Notes: a model not told the origin generated them from the letters alone. A stretch of 64,000 nucleotides of DNA from Burkholderia ubonensis subsp. mesacidophila (GCF_002097715.1 NZ_CP020737.1:1550001-1614000), one strand, 5' to 3'. Shown: positions 17,491 to 28,267, numbered from the stretch's first letter. Numbers and translations: made by a program.

Positions 17491-17892
17491 TTACGCCATC
17501 TTGACCGGTGCGCGCCAGGATTCCGGATTGGTCCAGAAGGCGCCGCGCAGGCGGTCGCGGCTCGGCGGTGCGGGCGGCTTGGCCGCGCTCGCGCCGATTC
17601 GGCCGCGCAGCGAAATCTGCCGGCCGCTCGTGCCGAGTCGCTTGACGATTTCGGCGAGCGTACCGTCGGCTTGCCACTCGTCGAAGCGGCGGCGGCAGGT
17701 TGGCGGTGACGGATAGCGCCCCGGCAGCTTCGACCAGCCTTCGCCGGTCGACAGTACCCACAGCACGGCATTCACCACCGAACGGGCTTCCACGCGGGGA
17801 CGGCCGCGGCGCTCACTCCGTGCGGGTTCCGAACAAAACAGACCCTCGACCAGCGCCCACTCGTTATCTCTCAAATCGTCGAACAGCATCAT
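17491..17892 (-). CDS. orphan IS5-type transposase N-terminal domain protein (DUF4096)
   Basis: 133 residues beginning MMLFDDLRDNEWALVEGLF. The sequence RGRPRVEARSVVNAVLWVLSTG and the later RYPSPPTCRRRFDEW correspond to the N-terminal helix-turn-helix domain of IS5/IS1182-type transposases. The DDE catalytic domain is absent and the protein ends in a basic Pro/Arg-rich tail (KPPAPPSRDRLRGAF). No inverted repeats or target duplication were seen. Its relative at 43871-44272 is also 133 residues. I infer a domesticated DNA-binding protein rather than an active element; the role is unknown. Confidence 0.75.
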   Translation of the reverse strand: MMLFDDLRDNEWALVEGLFCSEPARSERRGRPRVEARSVVNAVLWVLSTGEGWSKLPGRYPSPPTCRRRFDEWQADGTLAEIVKRLGTSGRQISLRGRIGASAAKPPAPPSRDRLRGAFWTNPESWRAPVKMA

Positions 17893-18299
17893 GTCCTCAC
17901 CTCAGCGAAGCTAACTCCGGTGCGCTGCCTGCGCCGCGCACTCTTCAAGCACTCGGTCACCGAGTGCCGGGTGGGGGCGTCCGGTCCGCCAGCGATGGAC
18001 TTCAGGCATTCCATCGGACGAAACCGCGCCCTGTGCGTCAGGTAAAAGCACGAAGCGTGCCACGTGGGAGGCATATCCCTCGAAAGCCGCTTGGCAGCGA
18101 GCTGACGGCTGCGTCAGCTAGGGGCGTATAAGACGCCAAAATAACCCGCCAGCAAATCGGGACAATCACCAATCTTGTGCAATTCGCCCGCACCGCGTGC
18201 GTTTGCGCGCATATTGCACCGCAGCGAAACATGTGCGACAGGTGCCGGATTCGCGCACTAGAATCGCGCATCGATGCCAGAGATTGATGAGGACAGGAC
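17893..18299 (+). other. non-coding region between the transposase-like gene and the LysR gene
   Basis: 407 bp without a supportable gene. It holds two small hairpins: GCACG-AAG-CGTGC near 18049, and AGCTGACG-GCTG-CGTCAGCT at 18100-18119, which has no T tract and is a possible operator. A likely LysR-gene promoter lies at its right end: GCGACA at 18235, an 18-bp spacer and TAGAAT at 18259. Confidence 0.5.
18235..18264 (+). promoter_or_regulatory. probable promoter of the LysR gene
   Basis: GCGACA (18235-18240), 18-bp spacer, TAGAAT (18259-18264), about 35 bp before the ATG. The -35 element matches 4 of 6 consensus positions. Confidence 0.4.
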
Positions 18300-19202
18300 A
18301 TGAACATCACGCTGCGCCAGCTTCGCGTATTCATCGAGGTCGCGCGGCTCAAGAGCTTCAGCCGCGCCGGCGACGAGATCGGGCTCACTCAGTCCGCGGT
18401 GAGCCGCTGCGTGCGGGAGCTGGAGGCGGAGCTGGGGCTGAAGCTGATCGATCGCACCACGCGCGACGTGCAGTTGACCGACGTCGGCGGGAACCTGGTC
18501 GCGAGCGTGTCGCGCCTGATCGGCGATCTCGACGACACGCTGCGCGAGATTCGCGAAATCGGCGAACAGCGCCGCGGGCGCGTGATCGTCGCCGCCAGCC
18601 CGACGATCGCGTGCCGGCTGATGCCGCGCGTCGTGGCGGCCTGCGAGCGGCAGTTCCCGTTCGTCACGCTCGGCCTGCGCGACGACGTGCAGAGCGACGT
18701 GCTGCGCAAGGTGAAGTCGGGCGAAGTGGATTTCGGCGTCGTGATCGGGCCGCTCAGCGTCGCCGACCTCGTGAGCGAAGCGCTGATGACCGATTCGTTC
18801 TGCCTCGTGGCGCGCGCGGATCATCCGCTCGCGTCGCGGGCGGAGGTGCCGTGGTCGGCGCTGAACGGCGAGCGCCTCGTGCTGCTCGACCACGCGTCGG
18901 GCAGCCGGCCCCTGATCGACGCAGCGCTGGCCGCGCATCGGGTGAGTGCGACGGTCATGCAGGAGCTCGGGCATTCGGCGACGGTGTTCGGGCTCGTCGA
19001 AGCCGGCGTCGGCGTGAGCGTGCAGCCGTGGCTGTCGCTGCCGCTGCCGGCCGGCTCGACGCTCGTCGCGCGCCCGCTCACGCCGCGCACGGAGCGCACT
19101 GTCGAACTGGTGCGCCGCCGCGACCGCTCGCTGTCGCCCGCCGCGCAGGCGATCTGGGAGCTCGTGCACCAGATGCCCGCCCGGGCCGAGGATCTCGACT
19201 GA
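18300..19202 (+). CDS. LysR-family transcriptional regulator
   Basis: 300 residues, the standard LTTR length, with AGGACAGG upstream of the ATG. The winged HTH covers about 1-60 (LRQLRVFIEVARLKSFSRAG, then AVSRCVRELEAELG). A PBP2-type effector domain follows from about residue 95 (GRVIVAASPTIACRLMP). Such regulators usually control a divergent or adjacent gene; here the downstream gene is an aminotransferase remnant and the divergent one a transposase-like protein, so its target is probably elsewhere. It resembles CynR/GbpR-type LTTRs only in general terms. Confidence 0.92.
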   Translation: MNITLRQLRVFIEVARLKSFSRAGDEIGLTQSAVSRCVRELEAELGLKLIDRTTRDVQLTDVGGNLVASVSRLIGDLDDTLREIREIGEQRRGRVIVAASPTIACRLMPRVVAACERQFPFVTLGLRDDVQSDVLRKVKSGEVDFGVVIGPLSVADLVSEALMTDSFCLVARADHPLASRAEVPWSALNGERLVLLDHASGSRPLIDAALAAHRVSATVMQELGHSATVFGLVEAGVGVSVQPWLSLPLPAGSTLVARPLTPRTERTVELVRRRDRSLSPAAQAIWELVHQMPARAEDLD

Positions 19203-19248
19203 CGGTGCGCCCGCCGGCCTGCGTGCGCCGTTATGCTGCGGATCATGT

Positions 19249-19533
19249 TCCTTTGCAGCGAGATCCGATGACGACTTCCTCTGGTTGCCGTCCGGCGACG
19301 AGCGGGTCGTCGTCGTGAGCGCGTCCTCGAAGGCGCGGGCGATGACCGGCTGGCGGGCTGCGCCGGCGTCGGTCATGGGCGAACTCGCGAAGCTCGGCGA
19401 AGACAGCGCGTCGTACGCGCCGAGCTTCGTCCAGGCCGCGGGCGAAGTCGCACAGAAGCGGGGCTGGACCGTTCCGGCGGGACGAGAGCGGGCCGGCCCG
19501 ACTCATCTTTACGCACTCGGCAATTTTGCGTAA
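19249..19533 (+). pseudogene. remnant of a class I/II PLP-dependent aminotransferase
   Basis: The frame from about 19264 reads through VVVVSASSKARAMTGWR, the pyridoxal-phosphate lysine motif of fold-type I aminotransferases (S-x-SK-x-x-AMTGWR-x-G). After a short deletion it continues with APASVMGELAKLGE and SYAPSFVQAAGEVAQKRG, matching the family's next helix. Everything before the lysine loop (about 230 residues) and after it (about 100) is missing, and the only starts are non-ATG. It is too short to be an enzyme. It lies just downstream of the LysR gene, which may once have regulated it. Confidence 0.6.
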
Positions 19534-19728
19534 GATGGCGCTCAGTCACGCGGTTCCCTCGTTGAATCGTGCTGTTCCGTCCGGTTAGGGCCTGGCCTGA
19601 AGTTGTTTCGCCGCCCCCGGTTCGTGCTCCCATCAATATGACCGATCAGAATCGGGCGAGCGCGTCTTCCGTTCCTTTCGTCTGTTTGTTGATCCGGTTC
19701 GTTTGACCACAGGGTCTGGCCTAGCTGC

Positions 19729-20754
19729 ATGAATACCCAAGAGGCGAAGATCGTCCTCGAGACTGCTTTGATCTGTGCGCAGGAGCCGCTGAAGCTCGGC
19801 GATCTGCGCAAGCTATTTGCCGACAGCGTGTCGGCTGACACGGTCCGCACGTTGCTCGAAGATCTGAAACAGGAATGGTCCGGTCGTGGTGTCGAGCTGG
19901 TGGCGCTGGCGAGCGGCTGGCGCTTTCAGAGCAAGCCGGCGATGCGCAGCTTTCTCGACCGACTGCATCCGGAGAAGCCGCCGAAGTATTCGCGCGCGGT
20001 GCTCGAGACGCTGGCGATCATTGCGTACCGGCAGCCGGTCACGCGTGGGGACATCGAGGAAATCCGCGGTGTCACGGTCAACACGCAGGTGGTCAAGCAG
20101 CTCGAGGATCGTGGCTGGATCGAGGTGATCGGGCATCGCGACGTGCCGGGGCGTCCGGCGCTGTATGCGACGACCAAGCAGTTCCTCGACGATCTCGGCC
20201 TGAAAGCGCTGGACGACTTGCCCGCGCTCGAGGAGCCGGCGGCGAACATCGAGGCCGCGCTGCTCGCGCAGCATGCGATGGATTTCGAGGACGGCGCGCC
20301 GGTCGCGGAGGATGCGGCAGCCGCGAACGACGCGACGGCGGATGCGTCCGGATCGGTGCGGGCGCTTGCGCAGCCTGTCGACGTCGAGGCCGGCGGCGCT
20401 TCGGCGCACGAATCGCCCGACCGCGATACGCTCGCGGTTGAGCATGCAGGAACAGAAGAAGCCGGCGACGAAGCAGCGCCGGCCGGCGTGCAGCCCGTGC
20501 CGCTGTACGCGGAGTTGAACGAGGAAGATCGCAAGCCGGCCGCCGAAGCGGCTGCCGGCGACGGAGCGGAAGCGGTCGACGACATGTCCGGCGTGGCCGG
20601 CCATGCCGACGCACCCCGTTCCCGTCCTGCGGACGACGAGATGACGGACGACACGTCCGACAGTCTCGCGGATGCCGTACGCAGCGCCAGCGCACCCATC
20701 GGGGTGGACGAGCTGCCGGACGACGAAGCAGAACCTGAACAGCGTCGCGCCTGA
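19729..20754 (+). CDS. scpB: SMC-ScpAB condensin subunit ScpB with long acidic C-terminal extension
   Basis: ScpB is the kleisin-interacting winged-helix subunit of the SMC condensin that compacts and segregates chromosomes. The conserved part is the first ~175 residues, with two winged helices and the signature [29 protein letters not shown] (around 86-114) and [15 protein letters not shown]. The remaining ~165 residues are Ala/Asp/Glu-rich and probably disordered, making the protein (341 residues) much longer than the ~200 typical of other phyla. scpA is not in the window. rluB follows 60 bp downstream, a common scpB-rluB pairing. Confidence 0.93.
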   Translation: MNTQEAKIVLETALICAQEPLKLGDLRKLFADSVSADTVRTLLEDLKQEWSGRGVELVALASGWRFQSKPAMRSFLDRLHPEKPPKYSRAVLETLAIIAYRQPVTRGDIEEIRGVTVNTQVVKQLEDRGWIEVIGHRDVPGRPALYATTKQFLDDLGLKALDDLPALEEPAANIEAALLAQHAMDFEDGAPVAEDAAAANDATADASGSVRALAQPVDVEAGGASAHESPDRDTLAVEHAGTEEAGDEAAPAGVQPVPLYAELNEEDRKPAAEAAAGDGAEAVDDMSGVAGHADAPRSRPADDEMTDDTSDSLADAVRSASAPIGVDELPDDEAEPEQRRA

Positions 20755-20814
20755 TCGCGGCCGATTCCATGCCGCGCCCTCGTCGGGCGCGAGACCTGAC
20801 ATTTTGAGGTTGTT

Positions 20815-22512
20815 TTGACTGATATCCACGATATTGAATCGTCCGCGCCTGCCGTGCAGGCGGCGCGCGCCGACGATGCGCCCGAGCAGGGCGGCTCGGC
20901 CGAGGGCGGTGACGAGCGTCCCCGCCGCGGCCTGCGGCGCGGCCCGCGCAGCCTGATTGCGCGCCGTCGCGCGGCAGCGAAGTCGAAGGGCGCCGAGGGT
21001 GCGCCGCAGGGCGAGGAAGGCGCGGAAGCGCCTGCCGCGGCAGCGGAAGCGCAGCCGCCGGCGCGGGCGCCGCGCAAGGAAGGCGCGCCGAAGGGCGGGC
21101 GCAAGCCGGCGGCCAAGCGCGAAGGCGCGGCGCGCCAGGGCGGCCAGGGCGGCCAGGGCAAGCGCGGTGGCGCGGCGGCCAGTGCTGCCGGCGCGGCTGG
21201 CGCGGTTGGCGAAGCGGCCCAGGACGACCTGTTCGCGTACGTTACGTCGCCTGCGTTCGACGCGGACAATTCCGCGGCGGGCAGCGGCGTGCGTGCGCCG
21301 ATGCTGCGGCGTGGCCGCGCCCAGCCGGCCAACAAGCGCGTGCTGTCGCCGGACGACGACGCGCCGAAGCTCCACAAGGTGCTGGCGGAAGCCGGCATGG
21401 GCTCGCGCCGGGAAATGGAAGAGCTGATCGTCGCCGGCCGCGTGTCGGTGAACGGCGAGCCGGCGCACATCGGCCAGCGCATCATGCCGACCGACCAGGT
21501 GCGGATCAACGGCAAGCCTGTCAAGCGCAAGCTGCCGAACAAGCCGCCGCGCGTGCTGCTGTATCACAAGCCGACGGGCGAGATCGTCAGCCATGCGGAT
21601 CCGGAAGGCCGTCCGTCGGTGTTCGACCGCCTGCCGCCGATGAAGACGGCCAAATGGCTCGCGGTCGGCCGGCTCGACTTCAATACCGAAGGCCTGCTGA
21701 TGCTGACGACGTCGGGCGACCTCGCGAACCGCTTCATGCATCCGCGCTACAGCGTCGAGCGCGAGTACGCGGTGCGGGTGGTCGGCGAGCTTTCCGAAGG
21801 CAACCGGCAGAAACTGCTGCATGGCGTCGAGCTCGACGACGGCCCGGCCAACTTCCTGCGCATCCGCGATGGCGGCGGCGAAGGTACGAATCACTGGTAT
21901 CACGTTGCGCTGGCCGAAGGCCGCAATCGCGAAGTGCGCCGGATGTTCGAGGCGGCCGGTCTGATGGTGAGTCGCCTGATCCGCACGCGCCATGGTCCGA
22001 TCCCGCTGCCGCGCGGCTTGAAGCGCGGCCGCTGGGAAGAGCTCGACGAAGCGCAGGTGCGCAAGCTGATGGCGACGGTCGGCCTGAAGGCGCCGTCGGA
22101 AGAGAAGGGCAAGCGCGGTAGCGGTGGCCCGGCCGAGCGCCGCCAGCCCGACCCGATGCAGACGTCGATGGGCTTCATCGGCCGCGAGCCGGTGCTGACG
22201 ACGCACGGCAACCTCGAGCAGCCGCGACGCGGCCCGCGGCGCGGTGCGCCGGGCGGCTTCGCCGGTCCGAGCGGCTTCGGCGGCGGCATGCCGGGCATGT
22301 CGGGCGGCTACGGCGGCCAGCGTGCCGGCGGCGGGCGCGACGTCGACGGCAACCGCGCGTCGTATGGCTCGGGCGGCAGCAAACGTGGCGGCGGCGCCGG
22401 TAAGGGCGGCGGCAATCGCAACCCGAACGGCAATCGCGCGGAAGGCGCCGGCAACGGCGGTGGCGCGCGCAGCGGTCAGCGTCCGCAGCGGAATCGCTCG
22501 CGCGGCCGCTGA
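20815..22512 (+). CDS. rluB: 23S rRNA pseudouridine synthase RluB (TTG start, low-complexity extensions)
   Basis: Starts at TTG 20815 with TGAGG seven bases upstream; no ATG fits. RluB isomerises U2605 (E. coli numbering) in 23S rRNA. An Ala/Arg/Gly-rich N-terminal ~180 residues precede the S4 domain ([20 protein letters not shown]) and the RsuA/RluB catalytic domain, with catalytic Asp288 in [16 protein letters not shown]. The last ~130 residues form a Gly/Arg/Asn-rich tail ([24 protein letters not shown]). At 565 residues it is about twice E. coli RluB; the extensions look like RNA-binding disordered segments. Confidence 0.93.
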   Translation: MTDIHDIESSAPAVQAARADDAPEQGGSAEGGDERPRRGLRRGPRSLIARRRAAAKSKGAEGAPQGEEGAEAPAAAAEAQPPARAPRKEGAPKGGRKPAAKREGAARQGGQGGQGKRGGAAASAAGAAGAVGEAAQDDLFAYVTSPAFDADNSAAGSGVRAPMLRRGRAQPANKRVLSPDDDAPKLHKVLAEAGMGSRREMEELIVAGRVSVNGEPAHIGQRIMPTDQVRINGKPVKRKLPNKPPRVLLYHKPTGEIVSHADPEGRPSVFDRLPPMKTAKWLAVGRLDFNTEGLLMLTTSGDLANRFMHPRYSVEREYAVRVVGELSEGNRQKLLHGVELDDGPANFLRIRDGGGEGTNHWYHVALAEGRNREVRRMFEAAGLMVSRLIRTRHGPIPLPRGLKRGRWEELDEAQVRKLMATVGLKAPSEEKGKRGSGGPAERRQPDPMQTSMGFIGREPVLTTHGNLEQPRRGPRRGAPGGFAGPSGFGGGMPGMSGGYGGQRAGGGRDVDGNRASYGSGGSKRGGGAGKGGGNRNPNGNRAEGAGNGGGARSGQRPQRNRSRGR

Positions 22513-22587
22513 ACTGCGGATCGCGGCGCAACCTGCCGCGTCTCGCTGGCGAAATCGGTTTGAAGTGCCGGTTTTGCCGGCGAGCGC

Positions 22588-22616
22588 TTGGCGTTTGCGC
22601 CGGAAATCGCTATAAT
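22588..22616 (+). promoter_or_regulatory. sigma-70 promoter of the rimP-nusA-infB operon leader
   Basis: TTGGCG at 22588-22593, exactly 17 bp, then TATAAT at 22611-22616. The predicted start is near 22623, upstream of an intrinsic terminator at 22677-22701 and of rimP at 22804. Confidence 0.75.
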
Positions 22617-22622
22617 CGCAAA

Positions 22623-22701
22623 GTCGCTGGGCGTACGGATTCGATGTGCGGCTCAGGTGCGACCACCGGTAAGAAGATGGGCGTTCCGCCCATTTTTTTT
22701 T
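22623..22701 (+). promoter_or_regulatory. transcribed leader ending in a terminator: probable attenuator of rimP-nusA-infB
   Basis: About 80 nt between the promoter and the hairpin ATGGGCG-TTC-CGCCCAT with a T9 run (22677-22701), all upstream of rimP. A rimP leader with a terminator is known from gamma-proteobacteria and proposed to respond to NusA; this element has the same position and logic, but I cannot claim structural homology. Upstream stems such as GTGCGGCTCAGGTGCGACC could form alternative folds. Confidence 0.55.
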
Positions 22702-22803
22702 GCTGAAACGGTTAGGCATCTCGGGTAGCGCTTCCTGCGCCGGCTAAGGCGCGCGCCCGCGGGTGAATCGCGAGCGGCGGGCGCGAACACCTGAGAGGGC
22801 ACT

Positions 22804-23262
22804 GTGCAACTGACGGAACTGATAGAAACCACGGTCACCGGACTCGGCTACGAGCTGGTGGATCTCGAGCGCACCGGGCGCGGCATGCTTTGCATCTATA
22901 TCGACCAGCCTGCCGGCATTTCGCTCGACGACTGCGAAAAGGTCACGCGTCAGCTCCAGCACGTCCTGACGGTCGAAAACATCGATTACGAACGGCTCGA
23001 AGTCTCGTCCCCGGGGCTCGACCGCCCGTTGAAGAAGCTGGCCGACTTCGAGCGTTTCGCCGGCAGCGAAGTCTCCGTGACCTTGAAAAAGCCGCTGGAC
23101 GGGCGCAAGACGTACCGGGGCATTCTGCACGCGCCGAATGGCGAAACGATCGGTTTGGAATTTGAGAGGAACAAGGGCGAGGCAGCCATGCTGGATTTCA
23201 CGCTGGCCGATATCGACAAAGCCCGCCTGATTCCGCAAGTTGACTTTAGGAGCCGCAAATAA
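22804..23262 (+). CDS. rimP: ribosome maturation factor RimP
   Basis: 152 residues from GTG 22804 ([20 protein letters not shown]), the usual RimP N-terminus. RimP helps 30S assembly. The N-terminal alpha/beta domain carries [18 protein letters not shown], and the C-terminal Sm-like domain follows. Its TAA overlaps the nusA ATG by one base, so translation is coupled. It is the first gene of the rimP-nusA-infB-rbfA-truB operon. Confidence 0.95.
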   Translation: MQLTELIETTVTGLGYELVDLERTGRGMLCIYIDQPAGISLDDCEKVTRQLQHVLTVENIDYERLEVSSPGLDRPLKKLADFERFAGSEVSVTLKKPLDGRKTYRGILHAPNGETIGLEFERNKGEAAMLDFTLADIDKARLIPQVDFRSRK

Positions 23263-24737
23263 TGAGTCGCGAAGTGTTGATGCTGGTGGATGCGCTGGCG
23301 CGCGAGAAAAACGTCGACAAGGATGTCGTGCTGGGCGCCCTCGAGGCGGCACTCGCATCGGCTTCCAAGAAGCTGTTCGACGAAGGCGCCGAGATCCGCG
23401 TCCATATCGATCGCGAAAGCGGCGAGCACGAAACCTTCCGTCGCTGGCTCGTCGTGCCCGACGAGGCGGGCCTGCAGGAGCCGGATCGCGAGATCCTGCT
23501 GTTCGAGGCGCGTGAGCAGAAGGGCGACGTCGAAGTCGGCGACTACATCGAGGAGTCGGTGCCGTCGATCGAGTTCGGCCGCATCGGCGCGCAGGCCGCC
23601 AAGCAGGTGATCCTGCAGAAGGTGCGCGACGCGGAGCGCGAGCAGATCCTGAACGACTACCTCGAGCGCGGCGAAAAGATCATGACCGGCACGGTGAAGC
23701 GCCTCGACAAGGGCAACTTCATCGTCGAATCGGGCCGCGTCGAAGCGCTGCTGCGTCGCGACCAACTGATCCCGAAGGAAAACCTGCGCGTGGGCGACCG
23801 CGTGCGCGCTTACATCGCGAAGGTCGACCGCACCGCGCGCGGCCCGCAGATCGAGCTGTCGCGCACCGCGCCGGAATTCCTGATGAAGCTGTTCGAGATG
23901 GAAGTGCCGGAGATCGAGCAGGGCCTGCTCGAGATCAAGGCGGCTGCCCGCGACCCGGGCGTGCGCGCGAAGATCGGCGTCATCGCGTACGACAAGCGGA
24001 TCGATCCGATCGGCACCTGCGTCGGCATTCGCGGTTCGCGCGTGCAGGCGGTGCGCAACGAGCTCGGTGGCGAAAACATCGACATCGTGCTATGGTCGGA
24101 GGATCCCGCCCAATTCGTGATCGGCGCGCTCGCGCCGGCAGCCGTCCAGTCGATCGTCGTCGATGAAGAAAAGCACTCGATGGACGTCGTCGTCGACGAG
24201 AACGAACTGGCCGTCGCGATCGGCCGCAGCGGTCAGAACGTTCGCCTTGCCGGCGAGCTGACTGGCTGGCAGATCAACATCATGACGCCGGACGAGTCCG
24301 CCCAGAAGCAGGGCGAAGAGCGCGACCGGCTGCGTGCCCTGTTCATGGCGCGTCTCGACGTCGACGAAGAAGTTGCCGACATCCTGATCGACGAAGGCTT
24401 CACGAGCCTCGAAGAGATCGCTTACGTGCCGCTCAACGAAATGCTCGAGATCGAGGCGTTCGACGAGGATACCGTGCACGAGCTGCGCAACCGCGCACGC
24501 GACGCGCTGCTGACGATGGCGATCGCGAATGAAGAAAAGGTCGAAAACGCAGCGCTGGATCTGAAGAGCCTCGACGGCATCACGCCGGAGCTGCTCTCGA
24601 AGCTGGCTGAACACGGTGTGGCCACGCGCGACGATCTCGCCGAGCTGGCAGTGGATGAACTGGTCGACATGACCGGGGTGGAAGAGGATGCCGCTAAGGC
24701 GTTGATCATGAAAGCACGTGAACATTGGTTCCAGTGA
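23262..24737 (+). CDS. nusA: transcription termination/antitermination factor NusA
   Basis: 491 residues. The N-terminal RNAP-binding domain (about 1-130) precedes an S1 domain ([17 protein letters not shown]), two KH domains ([18 protein letters not shown] region with [19 protein letters not shown], then [19 protein letters not shown]), and two C-terminal acidic AR repeats as in proteobacterial NusA. It modulates pausing, intrinsic termination and rRNA antitermination, and is the likely effector of the leader terminator ahead of rimP. Confidence 0.97.
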   Translation: MSREVLMLVDALAREKNVDKDVVLGALEAALASASKKLFDEGAEIRVHIDRESGEHETFRRWLVVPDEAGLQEPDREILLFEAREQKGDVEVGDYIEESVPSIEFGRIGAQAAKQVILQKVRDAEREQILNDYLERGEKIMTGTVKRLDKGNFIVESGRVEALLRRDQLIPKENLRVGDRVRAYIAKVDRTARGPQIELSRTAPEFLMKLFEMEVPEIEQGLLEIKAAARDPGVRAKIGVIAYDKRIDPIGTCVGIRGSRVQAVRNELGGENIDIVLWSEDPAQFVIGALAPAAVQSIVVDEEKHSMDVVVDENELAVAIGRSGQNVRLAGELTGWQINIMTPDESAQKQGEERDRLRALFMARLDVDEEVADILIDEGFTSLEEIAYVPLNEMLEIEAFDEDTVHELRNRARDALLTMAIANEEKVENAALDLKSLDGITPELLSKLAEHGVATRDDLAELAVDELVDMTGVEEDAAKALIMKAREHWFQ

Positions 24738-24828
24738 GAAATGACCATGGCGCACTGATTTGATGGCGGCCGTATGGCCTGACCCGATGCTAACCGCAAG
24801 GAATTGGTCCTTGCACTAAGAGGAATGA

Positions 24829-27738
24829 ATGGCGAGTAACAACGTAGCCCAATTTGCCGCGGAACTGAAAATGCCTGCTGGTGTGCTGCTCGAACAGCTG
24901 CAGGCAGCGGGCGTCCAGAAAGCGAGTGAAGACGATGCGCTGTCCGAGGCGGACAAGGCGCGTCTGCTCGATCATTTGCGCAAGTCGCACGGCGCGACCG
25001 ACGGCGACAAGCGCAAGATCACGCTGACCCGCAAGCATACGTCGGAGATCAAGCAGTCCGACGCGACGGGCAAGGCTCGCACCATTCAGGTCGAGGTCCG
25101 CAAGAAGCGCACGTTCGTCAAGCGCGACGACGTGAGCGATGTCGCGGATCAGGGTCAGGCACAGGCCGCCGAAGCGGATGACGACGCGGAACTGAAGCGC
25201 CGCGAGGAAGAGGCGCGCCGCGAAGCGGAGCTGCTCGAGAAGCAGGCTCAGGAGCTGCGCGAGCGCCAGGAGCGCCTCGAGCGCGAGGAAGCGGAACGCC
25301 GCGCCCGCGAGGAAGCGGCCGAAGCGGAGCGTCGCCGCGCCGAGGACGAAGCAGCGAAGCGCGCCGCGGCCGAAGCGGCGGCGAAGCAGGCTGCTGCCGC
25401 CCAGCAGGCGGCAGCAGCCGAACAGGAAGCGCGCTCGCAGTCTTCGCAGGACGAAGAGCGTGCGGCCGCCGAACGTGCGGCGCAGCGCGAAGCGGCGAAG
25501 AAGGCCGAGGACGCTGCTCGCGAAGCGGCGGACAAGGCGCGCGCCGAGCAGGAAGAGATCAGCAAGCGCCGCGCGGCCGCGGAGGCGGAAGCGCGTGCGA
25601 TTCGCGAGATGATGAACACGCCGCGCAAGGCCGTGGTCAAGGCTGTCGAGCCGCCGAAGCCGGTGGAACCGGCCAAGCCGGCCGAAGCGAAGGGCACGCT
25701 GCACAAGCCGGCGAAGCCGGAAGGCGCGCAGGCGCGTCCGGCGGCGAAGAAGCCGGCCGGCGCAGCACCGGCGACGACGCAGGCGCCGGCTGGCGCGGGC
25801 GACCGCAACAAGAAGCCGGGCGCCGGCAAGGGCGGCTGGCAGGACGACGCCGCGAAGCGCCGCGGCATCAAGACGCGCGGCGACTCGAGCGGCGGCGTCG
25901 ACCGCGGCTGGCGCGGCGGCCCGAAGGGGCGCGGCCGTCACCAGGACAGCGCATCGTCGTTCCAGGCGCCGACCGAGCCGATCGTCCGTGAAGTGCATGT
26001 GCCGGAAACCATCTCGGTGGCCGACCTTGCGCACAAGATGGCAATCAAGGCCTCCGAAGTCATCAAGGTGATGATGAAGATGGGCCAGATGGTCACGATC
26101 AACCAGGTGCTGGACCAGGAAACCGCGATGATCGTCGTCGAGGAACTGGGCCACCGCGCGGTTGCGGCGAAGCTGGACGATCCGGAAGCGCTGCTCGTCG
26201 AAGGCGAGACCGGTACCGATGCAGAGCAGCTGCCGCGTCCGCCGGTCGTCACCGTAATGGGTCACGTCGACCACGGCAAGACCTCGCTGCTCGACTACAT
26301 TCGCCGCGCGAAGGTTGCAGCGGGCGAAGCGGGTGGCATTACGCAGCACATCGGCGCGTATCACGTCGAAACGCCGCGCGGTGTCGTCACGTTCCTGGAT
26401 ACCCCGGGTCACGAGGCGTTCACGGCAATGCGTGCGCGCGGTGCGAAGGCGACCGACATCGTCGTTCTGGTGGTGGCGGCCGACGACGGCGTGATGCCGC
26501 AGACGAAGGAAGCGATCTCGCACGCGAAGGCGGGCGGGGTGCCGATCGTCGTCGCGATCAACAAGATCGACAAGCCGGAAGCGAACCCGGACCGCGTGAA
26601 GCAGGAACTGGTCGCCGAAGGCGTCGTGCCGGAAGAATACGGTGGCGATTCGCCGTTCGTGCCGGTGTCGGCGAAAACGGGCGTGGGCATCGACGACCTG
26701 CTCGAGAACGTGCTGCTGCAGGCCGAAGTGCTGGAACTGAAGGCACCGGTCGAGGCGCCGGCCAAGGGTATCGTGATCGAAGCGAAGCTCGACAAGGGCA
26801 AGGGCCCGGTCGCGACGATGCTGGTGCAGTCCGGTACGCTGAATCGCGGCGACATCGTGCTCGCGGGCACCGCCTACGGCCGCGTGCGTGCGATGCTCGA
26901 CGAGAACGGCAAGCCGACGAAGGAAGCCGGCCCGTCGATCCCGGTCGAGATTCAGGGTCTGTCGGAAGTGCCGGGCGCAGGCGAGGAAGTGATCGTGCTG
27001 CCGGACGAGCGCAAGGCGCGAGAAATCGCGCTGTTCCGTCAGGGCAAGTTCCGCGACGTCAAGCTGGCGAAGCAGCAGGCGGCGAAGCTGGAAAGCATGC
27101 TCGAGCAGATGGGCGAAGGCGAAGTGCAGAACCTGCCGCTCATCATCAAGGCCGACGTGCAGGGTTCGCAGGAAGCGCTCGTGCAGTCGCTGCTCAAGCT
27201 GTCGACCAGCGAAGTGCGCGTGCAGATCGTGCACAGCGCGGTGGGCGGCATCAGCGAAAGCGACGTCAACCTCGCGACGGCATCGAAGGCGGTCATCATC
27301 GGCTTCAACACGCGTGCGGATGCGCAGGCGCGCAAGCTCGCGGAAGCCAATGGCGTCGATATCCGCTACTACAACATCATCTACGACGCAGTGGATGAGG
27401 TGAAGGCGGCGATGTCGGGCATGCTGGCACCGGAGAAGCGCGAAGTCGTGACCGGCATGGTCGACGTGCGCCAGGTGTTCAAGGTACCGAAGGTCGGTAC
27501 GGTCGCAGGCTGTATGGTCACGGACGGTATCGTCAAGCGCTCGTCGTCGGTGCGCGTGCTGCGCAACAACGTCGTGATCTTCACCGGCGAACTCGAGTCG
27601 CTGAAGCGCTTCAAGGACGACGTGAAGGAAGTCAAGCAAGGCTTCGAGTGCGGTATGTCGGTGAAGAACTTCAACGACGTCATCGAAGGCGACCAGTTCG
27701 AAGTCTTCGAAGTAACCGAAGTCGCGCGTACGCTGTAA
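24829..27738 (+). CDS. infB: translation initiation factor IF-2
   Basis: 969 residues. After a short N-terminal domain ([20 protein letters not shown]) comes a very long Ala/Glu/Arg coiled coil and a basic Pro/Lys linker up to about residue 390. The G domain follows, with GHVDHGKT (about 478-485), DTPGHEA and NKIDK, then domains II, III and IV, ending in the fMet-tRNA-binding C-terminal beta-barrel. It recruits initiator tRNA to the 30S subunit. Internal start sites giving IF-2 isoforms are possible but not assigned. The nusA-infB spacer (91 bp) contains a GCAAGGA/TCCTTGC hairpin near the start. Confidence 0.97.
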   Translation: MASNNVAQFAAELKMPAGVLLEQLQAAGVQKASEDDALSEADKARLLDHLRKSHGATDGDKRKITLTRKHTSEIKQSDATGKARTIQVEVRKKRTFVKRDDVSDVADQGQAQAAEADDDAELKRREEEARREAELLEKQAQELRERQERLEREEAERRAREEAAEAERRRAEDEAAKRAAAEAAAKQAAAAQQAAAAEQEARSQSSQDEERAAAERAAQREAAKKAEDAAREAADKARAEQEEISKRRAAAEAEARAIREMMNTPRKAVVKAVEPPKPVEPAKPAEAKGTLHKPAKPEGAQARPAAKKPAGAAPATTQAPAGAGDRNKKPGAGKGGWQDDAAKRRGIKTRGDSSGGVDRGWRGGPKGRGRHQDSASSFQAPTEPIVREVHVPETISVADLAHKMAIKASEVIKVMMKMGQMVTINQVLDQETAMIVVEELGHRAVAAKLDDPEALLVEGETGTDAEQLPRPPVVTVMGHVDHGKTSLLDYIRRAKVAAGEAGGITQHIGAYHVETPRGVVTFLDTPGHEAFTAMRARGAKATDIVVLVVAADDGVMPQTKEAISHAKAGGVPIVVAINKIDKPEANPDRVKQELVAEGVVPEEYGGDSPFVPVSAKTGVGIDDLLENVLLQAEVLELKAPVEAPAKGIVIEAKLDKGKGPVATMLVQSGTLNRGDIVLAGTAYGRVRAMLDENGKPTKEAGPSIPVEIQGLSEVPGAGEEVIVLPDERKAREIALFRQGKFRDVKLAKQQAAKLESMLEQMGEGEVQNLPLIIKADVQGSQEALVQSLLKLSTSEVRVQIVHSAVGGISESDVNLATASKAVIIGFNTRADAQARKLAEANGVDIRYYNIIYDAVDEVKAAMSGMLAPEKREVVTGMVDVRQVFKVPKVGTVAGCMVTDGIVKRSSSVRVLRNNVVIFTGELESLKRFKDDVKEVKQGFECGMSVKNFNDVIEGDQFEVFEVTEVARTL

Positions 27739-27759
27739 TAAGCATCGCGCATCGGCTCG

Positions 27760-27798
27760 TGGGCGGGGCAGGCGTGGGCCTGTCCCGCCCATTTTCAT
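27760..27798 (+). terminator. hairpin between infB and rbfA
   Basis: A 13-bp near-perfect stem GGGCGGGGCAGGC/GCCTGTCCCGCCC followed by ATTTTC. The short T run suggests partial termination or mRNA processing inside the operon. Confidence 0.5.
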
Positions 27799-27852
27799 GG
27801 CGGCGCGCCAAGGGCCGCCGCTTTGTCCTGATAAACACATCAGGGATCGATC

Positions 27853-28254
27853 ATGTCCAGGAAACGTACTTCTCCCAATCGCAACGTGCAGATCGCCGAC
27901 CAGATTCAGCGCGACCTGTCCGAACTCATCATGCGCGAGGTCAAGGACCCGCGCATCGGCATCGTGACCATCCAGAGCGTGGAGCTCACGCCGGACTACG
28001 CGCACGCGAAGGTGTATTTCACGACGCTCACCGGCGATCCGACCGCCACGCAGGAGGCGCTGAACCATGCGTCGGGTCACCTGCACAACCTGCTGTTCAA
28101 GCGCCTGCACATTCACACGGTGCCGACGCTGCATTTCCATTACGACCAGACGATCGAGAAGGCCGTGGCGATGTCGCTCCTGATCAAAGAGGCCAACTCG
28201 ACGCGCGCGAAGGACGACGACGAAGCCGACGCGACGCCCGCGAAGGACGATTGA
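27853..28254 (+). CDS. rbfA: ribosome-binding factor A
   Basis: 133 residues, typical for RbfA. The single KH-like domain includes [20 protein letters not shown] and, near the end, [15 protein letters not shown]. It assists late 30S maturation and cold adaptation. The acidic tail ([14 protein letters not shown]) is short. truB follows 13 bp downstream. Confidence 0.96.
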   Translation: MSRKRTSPNRNVQIADQIQRDLSELIMREVKDPRIGIVTIQSVELTPDYAHAKVYFTTLTGDPTATQEALNHASGHLHNLLFKRLHIHTVPTLHFHYDQTIEKAVAMSLLIKEANSTRAKDDDEADATPAKDD

Positions 28255-28267
28255 GTTCCCCCGGCCT

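Noticed and set aside
17491..17892. Active insertion sequence
   Set aside because: No inverted terminal repeats, no target duplication and no DDE domain; only the N-terminal DNA-binding domain is present.
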